From Nigrospora sphaerica (lineage: Eukaryota; Ascomycota; Sordariomycetes; Amphisphaeriales; Apiosporaceae), in assembly GCA_018287875.1 (NCBI GenBank), contig JAGVVL010000001.1, positions 4,464,001 to 4,528,000 on the forward strand: 64,000 bases of DNA, written 5' to 3'. The translations under genes were made by a program, and so were the position numbers. Below the pieces are notes generated by a model, which was not told the origin of the DNA, made no database searches, and worked only from the letters and a program-made list of their open reading frames with translations. Of this stretch, positions 57,899-64,000 are shown in pieces. The first letter of the stretch is position 1. Every line of letters starts with the position of its first letter.

Positions 57899-60800
57899 TC
57901 ATTTCTTATTAGCACCTTTGTGGGCTTCTAAGACGGAAGCCAGCTCAATGGTGCTCTCCGGCTTCTTGACTTGCAGGACCCACGTCTCCAAGCCGGAACC
58001 ATCGTCCTTGGCGGCCATGATCTTCATCGTCTTCTGATTCGTGGCGTCCGGTTTGTAATTGAAGTCGGCCAGGATCGTCTTGTTCATAGCAATGTGACCA
58101 CGGGGCTCACCACGTAGCAAAATCCGGACAACTCCTGTGGTCCTGTTCTTGAGAACGCGCAGCGGACCGACGCCCTGAGTTTGCCAGGGGGACTTCTTCT
58201 GCTCGTCCTCATCGTCGTCGTCCTTGACGAGAGGGACGTATTTGGTGGCCTTGGCCCGCACCTCGTGCAGAACCTGCTCGTCTTCCTCACCGAGGCCCCG
58301 ATCGGTGAGAGAGATCTGTTCCAGTGGCGCCTCTTCGCCATCCTCCTGGGTCTGGGGCTCGGGGGTGCCGTTGACTGGCGTCGTGTTCATGCTAGAGGGC
58401 ACAGGAAAAGGCGAGCCTGCAAGTGGTTGTCAGCAACCTTGGCATGCGGCGAGGCGGCCGGTTTACTTACTGGCTCCTGTAGAAGTTCCGCCGCCCGGCT
58501 GCAAAAGCCCACCGAAAACGCTGGGCGCTTTGGGCGGTGCAGCCTGCGGTGTTGAGGACGTAAAGCTGAATCCTGGGGCGCCCGCCTGCTCGTTGGGGTG
58601 GCTCCCGAACGTGAAAGAACTTCCTTGCTCTGTGGGCTTGGGCGTCGAAGGGCCAGCAAACTGAAAGTTGAAGGACCCCGCGGGGGTTGTCGTGTTGGAA
58701 CCGCCGCCAAATGACTGGCCGTTTGTATTGCTCGGACCGGGGCCACCAGCGGTAAAGGTAAACGATCCCGTGTTGGAGGTCTGGTTCTGGTCACCACCAA
58801 AAACGAAAGAGCTAGAATTTCCACCGGGGGCGGAAGTTCCAGAGAAATTAAAGTCGATCTTGGCCGGGCCCGCGCCATTAGCCTGGGACCCAAAACCACC
58901 GAACGAGGGGGGGGCGGCCGTAGACTGTGTGCCGCCAAAGGAGGGGGCCGGGGCTGAGGTTTGAGTGCCGCCAAAGCTGAAAATCGGCGAAGGCGCTGCC
59001 GAGACGTCCCTTGCAGGCGTGCTCTGCGTTCCAAAAGTGAATGAGGGACCCGTCGTGGTATCTTTCGCAGGAGTGCCTTGTGCTCCAAAGGTGAAAGACG
59101 GCGTACCAGCGGGGGGTGCGGGAGTACCAAAAATGTTATTGTTGGTGTTAGCCGAGGCCGAGTCCGGACGCTTCGGTTCACTGGGAGCAGACGCGCCGAA
59201 CGAGAAGATAGGGGCTGCGGCCGATGCGTTGCTAGCAAAACTGCTCGCGGGCGCAGTCGTGTCGGGCTTGGGCGTCGTGGAACCAAACAGCGACGACGAT
59301 CCGCTAAAGATGGGCTTGGCATCCTGGACGGACGGCGCCGCAGTTGTATCGGGCTGAGAGGTGCCGAAAAGCGATCCTCTCTTGGGCGGTTGGTTGCTCG
59401 AGTTCTCGGCAGATTTGCCAAATACGCTACGCTTAGCTGGTCGGCCTTCCGAGTCGTCGTGTTCGCGCTTCGACAGAGAAGATGTCTCCGGGGCTGTGGA
59501 TGAGGCACCAAAAATATTGGTACTGGGGGTGCCGGCGCCGTTGCTGAAAACTGATGGTGCCGTCCCGCCGTTGCTGAATATCGATGGTGCCGTCCCGCCG
59601 TTGGGCCCGGGTTGTCCAGTTTCACTAGGCTTCTTCAGTGCTCCGAAGAGTGGAGTAGAAGGGGCCGCGGAATTGGCAGTGGGCTTGGGAGCCGCTGTTT
59701 CAAATATGTTCTTAGCTGGCTCCTTCGCCATCTCCGTCTCGGCTGTCTTCTGGGGAGTGCCAAGGGCTCCAAATATGTTCTTAACTGGCTCCTTTGCCGC
59801 CGGCTCTGTCTCGGCCGCCTTTTGCGGAGCGCCGAACACGGGGGGCGCCGTAGGAGCTAGCTTTGGAGTTCCGAAGATGGATTGAGCTGAGCCACCATTC
59901 GGTGTACTCGTGCCCGGCTCCGAAGTTGGTTTGGAGCTACCAAAGAGCGGCTGTGACGAGGGCGTGGCAGGGAGGGTCGATGGTTTCTCGACAGGCTTCG
60001 CGCCGAAGAGGGATGACACGCTGGAACTGTTCGTCGCGCCGAACTCGTTGGGTTTGGCCGAAGGGGTTGCCACTGCAGGTTTTGCGGCGAAAATTGAGCT
60101 GCCCGAGGCGCCTTTACTGCTGAAATTAATCGGGGTCGTCGCTGGGTTAAAGGTAAAATCCCCAGGCACCTTCGCGACCGGTGTAGTGCTCTGCATGGGC
60201 TCGGGTGCGGTCTCCTTCACCGGCGAAGACGGCCGGGGGGCTTCCTCGGTAGATGCAGCGCGGAGGGGCTGACCGTCCGATCCGAACGACACACGACCAA
60301 AGAGCCCACCCTTGGCGGTGTTCTCGGCCGGCTTGGTCGACGCCCCAAATGGCGCAGAGGTGGCGTTCGGTTTACCCAGATTGAAGATGCTAGACGCGCC
60401 TTGGACGGGGGGTGTCGCCGTTCCGGTACTAGCAGCAGCACTCGGCTCCTCGCTGGGTATTACCTCCTGACTTCCTTGTTCGTTTTCCGGCTCGGATTCG
60501 GTATCGGGCTCGTCGTCAGCATCTTCCTTCTCATTTCCGCTGCTCGGCGCCGAGCTTTCAGAAAGATATCCAAAGATGTTACCAGAGCCCGCAGCTGGCG
60601 CAACGCCGAACTTGTGTCCCGACAGGACCGACCCACTGTCGCCGTTCAGTGTCTGACCAGGCTGGAATAGAGACGATTTGAGCTGCGGCGCGCCGCTCGT
60701 GGCTCTATTAGCGGAGGCAAACGGGTTGGACTTGACGGCAAAGGGGGAATTTTGGGAGTTGTCGGTTTGCTTCTTGGAAGCGAAGAGGGACTGGCTCTGA

Positions 60801-61888
60801 TCCAGAGCCGGACGCTTGACCGGAGTCCCGGCTGGGGTGGTAGAACCACTCTGTACGTTGTTGATGATGCCTTCGAGTCTCGACCGAGCGGTTGAAGGCG
60901 TCTTCTGCATCTTGTTCCGCTGACTCTCGTCTGCGTCTTCTTCCATCTGCTCCGTCCTGCGCTTGCTCTTCGTCGGCGATGGGGCAAACTTGGGGGTGTC
61001 GTCGGTGGTAGGCGCCTCCTCGACTTCCACGTTGCGCTTCTTGTTTTGGTTTGCCGTAGAGGCCTTCAGGGCATTGTCCTTGGGCTGCAGATCGTCATCG
61101 GCCTTGCGCTTGCCAAGACCAGGAGTGGCGCTGCCAACGCTCGAGTTGAAGCTGGCGGGCGGTTTCGCAGCGGCCTTCTCGGGCTCAGGATTCGGCAGGC
61201 CGTGAGCAGCTCTCCACCTCCTCATGACCTCTTCTGACGGCTTCACATTCTTGAACTCGTACAGGCCGTAATGCAACATGATCAAGCCCCTGCTCTTTTC
61301 GTACTCCTTGGCAAAGTTCAATATGTTCAGCTTCCAGTCCTTCTTGGCAAAGATTTCGTTGGCAGCATGCTTGAGGCGCCGTAGGTCGAGGATGCAGAAG
61401 AACTGCCTCCGCTGGAGATCGTCGAATTGGGGCGGGCATTTGTCGGCAAGGTACTGGTCGGCATACACGGTGCCTTTGCGCGTCAGGGCTTCGGGGATGG
61501 ACTTGGCCAGGGCCTCGCCCGTCAAGTCTGGGTCCGGCTCGGGGATCCTCATTTTGAAGAGCTCAGTCGAGGTAGTAGCAGCCATACCCGCACCCGTGTT
61601 CTTCTTGCCCGACGCGAACTTGCGGGCACCGGCGGCCGCCTTGGTGACGGCCGGCGACAGGGTCGGCGCAAACTGAGTCGAACGCGTGGATTTGGGCGTC
61701 GTGGTGCCGAAAAGGTCGCGCGCAGGGCGCGTAGTGCGCAAAGTGCCGGTCGGCTTGGAGGCAGGCTGGAAGGAGCGGACCGGAGAAGGTCTCGACATGG
61801 GAACGAGTGAGGAGCGGAATCGGCTCTGGGCCGGCGTCGAGCCCAGCGCCGCGCCTTGCGACTTGCGGGGGGCGGGGTCAAAATTCAT
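57899..61888 (-). CDS. nup2: FG-repeat nucleoporin with Ran-binding domain (Nup2/Nup61 type)
   Basis: Two exons on the minus strand, 61888-58471 and 58416-57899, encode 1,311 residues. It acts at the nuclear pore basket in Ran- and importin-dependent transport. The N-terminal 250 residues contain a conserved helical region (DDLQRRQFFCILDLRRLKHA; LIMLHYGLYEFKNVKPSEEV). A long low-complexity region follows with many phenylalanine-glycine type repeats (SLFGA, IFGT, FTFGA, FSFGG). The C-terminal domain (about 1,185-1,305) is a RanBD: KATKYVPLVKDDDDEDEQ, WQTQGVGPLRVLKN, VRILLRGEPRGHIAMNKTI. The 54-nt intron joins GAS to SPFPVPSS in phase. I chose ATG 61888 (MNFDPAPRKSQG) because upstream sequence in the same frame is unlike coding sequence. 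The repeat KEPxKNIFxxxxPQKTAETE occurs twice, suggesting internal duplication. Confidence 0.93.
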
Positions 61889-63583
61889 GATGGCGGTAGG
61901 AGGGGAGGGTCGATGGAGGTGTGGGAGAGGGAGGTGATGATGACGATGTCCTCGCGACTGCGGCTGGGCCGAGGTGCGTGGCCGCGTGTGGGCGAGGACA
62001 AAGACAAGCAAGAAACAGGTGGCACCGAGTAGGAGCAGGTCAAGCCAGCATAGCTAGTGGTAGTCCGTGACAACAGACGGCCGTAGCTTGCTGCCAGGAG
62101 GTGGTTGCTGGGTGTGTGGATGGATGGGTGAATGGAGGTCGGGGTGGCGGATAGAAGGATTGTATGGTGGAAGGGCTGGATGCGTTCACACGTCAACACG
62201 CTTTAGCAACAGTCATCATCCGCCGCGGGCATTTATCAGTCTCGAGGCACGGCGTTGGCAGCGCGAATGCTCACGAGCCTGTCGAGGTCTGTAGGGGTGG
62301 CCGTACGAGGGGGGGGGGAGAGGGAGTGGGACGCGAGACGGATTTTTTTGTTGCGTCGGGTCGATTGAAGAGGAACCGGATGGTTGCGCGATTCTTTGGG
62401 TATATGATAGGCAAGCTGGCCCGGGCAAGGTTGAGTGAGGTAGGGGAGCCAGTTATTAGTTAGGTAGGTCAGGCCAGGCTGCCAGGCTGCCAGGCTTTCT
62501 GTGCAGTGCCAGCAGCGGGAATGGGCCAGTAAGGAGAGGAGTAAAGGCCTGGCCGCCTGCCGAGTCCCCATTCTTTAAGCCGTACAAATAGAAACGGTCC
62601 GCGCCCGCGCCCGCGTCATGGTCCGTGCACTCGTGCTACTGCTCTTGTGTTTCTATCTGCTCTCCTGTTCGAGCGCGTGCTCGCGCCCAGAAGAAAAACA
62701 AGAGGCAACGGGGGGTATCGGGGTATCCACCTTTGGATATATGTGTTTATACTGGGCTGGATGCTTGCATCCTACGCTATGGCAACCTCCGGCTCTACAG
62801 AAGCCCGCGCGCTCCCGTCAAGTACTCCTCAACTATGTACCCACTTCACTCACGATAGCTTGCCAGATGTTAGTCCTGTGGATGCCCGCCAGGAAGAGAG
62901 TTGATAAGAGAGGGTGAAGATGGAAAGTGCCGTGGACGGGACAGCCAGAGACACCCCTCCCAGAAGAGAGCGCTGGCCGATGACGCACCGTAATGGGATT
63001 CCCTTGGGCAACCAGGAGGCCAACGCAACATGTCACGACAGCTGGCGGATTAGCAACCTCGGCTGGCACCGGTCCGGCCGTTGCAACACCTGTCGACCAT
63101 ATGGCCTGTCGCCCCTCCGACTGCGCGCGTGCAATTGCTTCAGGTTGTTGCATGCAGTGCCTTCTCTTGCATCCATCTTATTGAATCCTGACTGCACACG
63201 GTTCATGACCCAGCCTGCACTCCACTGTCCGGCAACCAAGTTCATTCGTTCCGGCAGCCCGCGGTGAAATGCAACACTTCCCGCCTGTCACCGGACGAGC
63301 CCGGTTGGATGCGCCAGCTGCGTTATCCTCTTACCTCACGCGACTATCCTATGCCCCCCCCCATCTTTGGGTTTGGTAGGACTGGGTGAGCGCAGTATGC
63401 ACCAGGTTGGTCTCCCACCTTCAAGTCCAATGTTCTCTCCCTCAGGTGTTCCCATCGTGTCCAATTACAATACCGTGCTACTCACGCGACAATGCTATGC
63501 CGTCACGTCATCATCACGCCTGGGCGGTAGGAGTCGATAGGTAAGATAAACGAGGCATTTGCTAGCTGGGTATTATGATGCAT
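61889..63583. other. Intergenic between nucleoporin 5' end and SCP2-domain gene 3' end
   Basis: About 1.7 kb with no gene seen. It includes a 10-base G run at 62309-62318 and a small CAGGCTGC tandem near 62472-62497. It must hold the nucleoporin promoter and the 3' UTR of the SCP2-domain gene. Confidence 0.5.
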
Positions 63584-64000
63584 TTACAGCTTCGCCTTAG
63601 TCTGCGCCTTCTTGAGAATCGGCTCCATCTTGGTTGCCTTCATCACGTCGCCCTTGATCTTGAGTTTGCCCGACATGAACATGCGTTGCGCGTTGGCCTG
63701 GCCGGCGACCAGCTTGCCAAAGTCTTCCTCGGAGAGCGCCAGGGTAACTGTACCAGGGGGTCCGCGTCAGTAAAAAATGCCTGTCGTACATGCCGTGCCG
63801 GTGCAGGGTAGCAGAATCATACCAGTCGGCTTGGCCGGGAGGCCCTTGGCGGCCTGGCCCTTCTCCTTCAAATCGATGTGCCAGCTCTCCGTCTCGCCTG
63901 CCTTGTTCTTGAGGGTAAAGGCGAAGACAGCGTTGCCTTGCTTGATGGCGTCCTTTCGGTCGGCTTCGCTGGAGCTGAGGGCCGCGTTGATGGCATCGAA
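63584..64000 (-). CDS. SCP2 sterol-transfer domain protein, C-terminal part (5' end outside window)
   Basis: Two exons are visible on the minus strand: from the right edge to 63823, then 63747-63584. The intron 63822-63748 is GTATGA-TACAG and joins AKP-T-V-TLALSEEDF. The visible 113 residues read FDAINAALSSSEADRKDAIK, then AVFAFTLKNKAGETESWHID, LKEKGQAAKGLPAKPTVTLA, and end QTKAKL. This is the SCP2/sterol-carrier fold (beta strands, then DFGKLVAGQANAQRMFMSGK and KIKGDVMKATKMEPIL), a lipid-binding module related to yeast-type Pox18 and the C-terminus of peroxisomal multifunctional enzymes. The last residues AKL resemble a weak PTS1 peroxisomal signal. The 5' end lies beyond the window, so a fusion with an upstream catalytic domain cannot be excluded. 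Confidence 0.88.

Noticed and set aside
58387..59625. Open frame of about 410 codons on the minus strand inside the nucleoporin gene
   Set aside because: It is an overlapping alternate frame of the FG-repeat exon. Its product is Pro/Arg/Leu low complexity, and the FG frame is the real one.

Overview
The window is nuclear DNA from a filamentous ascomycete (Pezizomycotina), most likely a Sordariomycete. The evidence is spliced genes with introns mostly of 50-100 nt (GTAAGT-type donors, CTAAC/CTGAC branch sites), GC-rich coding sequence, and a fungal gene set: Zn2Cys6 regulator, GH72 glucanosyltransferase, LaeA-like methyltransferase, group II G-alpha, SIN-pathway Cdc14, Nup2/Nup61-type nucleoporin and DUF3824-like protein. 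The genus cannot be decided from the sequence alone.

Layout: 3' end of an HD-domain protein (+, left edge); GGPP synthase (-); Cdc14-type SIN component (+); low-complexity repeat protein with a GPH...DPRVDSD motif (+); large DUF3824-like protein (-, six exons); GH72 glucanosyltransferase (+) converging on a seven-exon LaeA-like methyltransferase (-); free methionine-R-sulfoxide reductase (+) converging on an omega-amidase/Nit protein (-); spermidine synthase (-); G-alpha subunit (+); membrane-anchored GH3 beta-glucosidase (+, eight exons); Zn2Cys6 transcription factor (+, six exons) converging on an SPX-domain membrane protein (-); class I methyltransferase (+) converging on the FG nucleoporin (-); 3' end of an SCP2-domain protein (-, right edge). 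Genes are separated by long stretches (up to 5.7 kb) with no gene I can support. These hold poly-C/poly-G tracts, microsatellites and many TACCTA/TAGGTA motifs.

The genes look like dispersed housekeeping, cell-wall and signalling genes, not a co-regulated cluster. The GGPP synthase has no terpene cyclase or P450 beside it, and the LaeA-like gene has no biosynthetic genes beside it. I found no mobile element, CRISPR array, tRNA or rRNA that I could defend.

The most unusual content is in gene structure: an 8-nt microexon inside SAM motif I of the LaeA-like methyltransferase; a 5-nt microexon in the methionine sulfoxide reductase, whose first coding exon is just the ATG; a probable GC-AG intron and a 19-nt exon encoding the catalytic Asp in the GH3 gene; an intron whose donor overlaps an in-frame stop in the repeat-protein gene; and a repeat-module/exon correspondence in the DUF3824-like gene. 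All splice models were worked out by hand from reading frame, splice signals and family motifs, with no transcript data.
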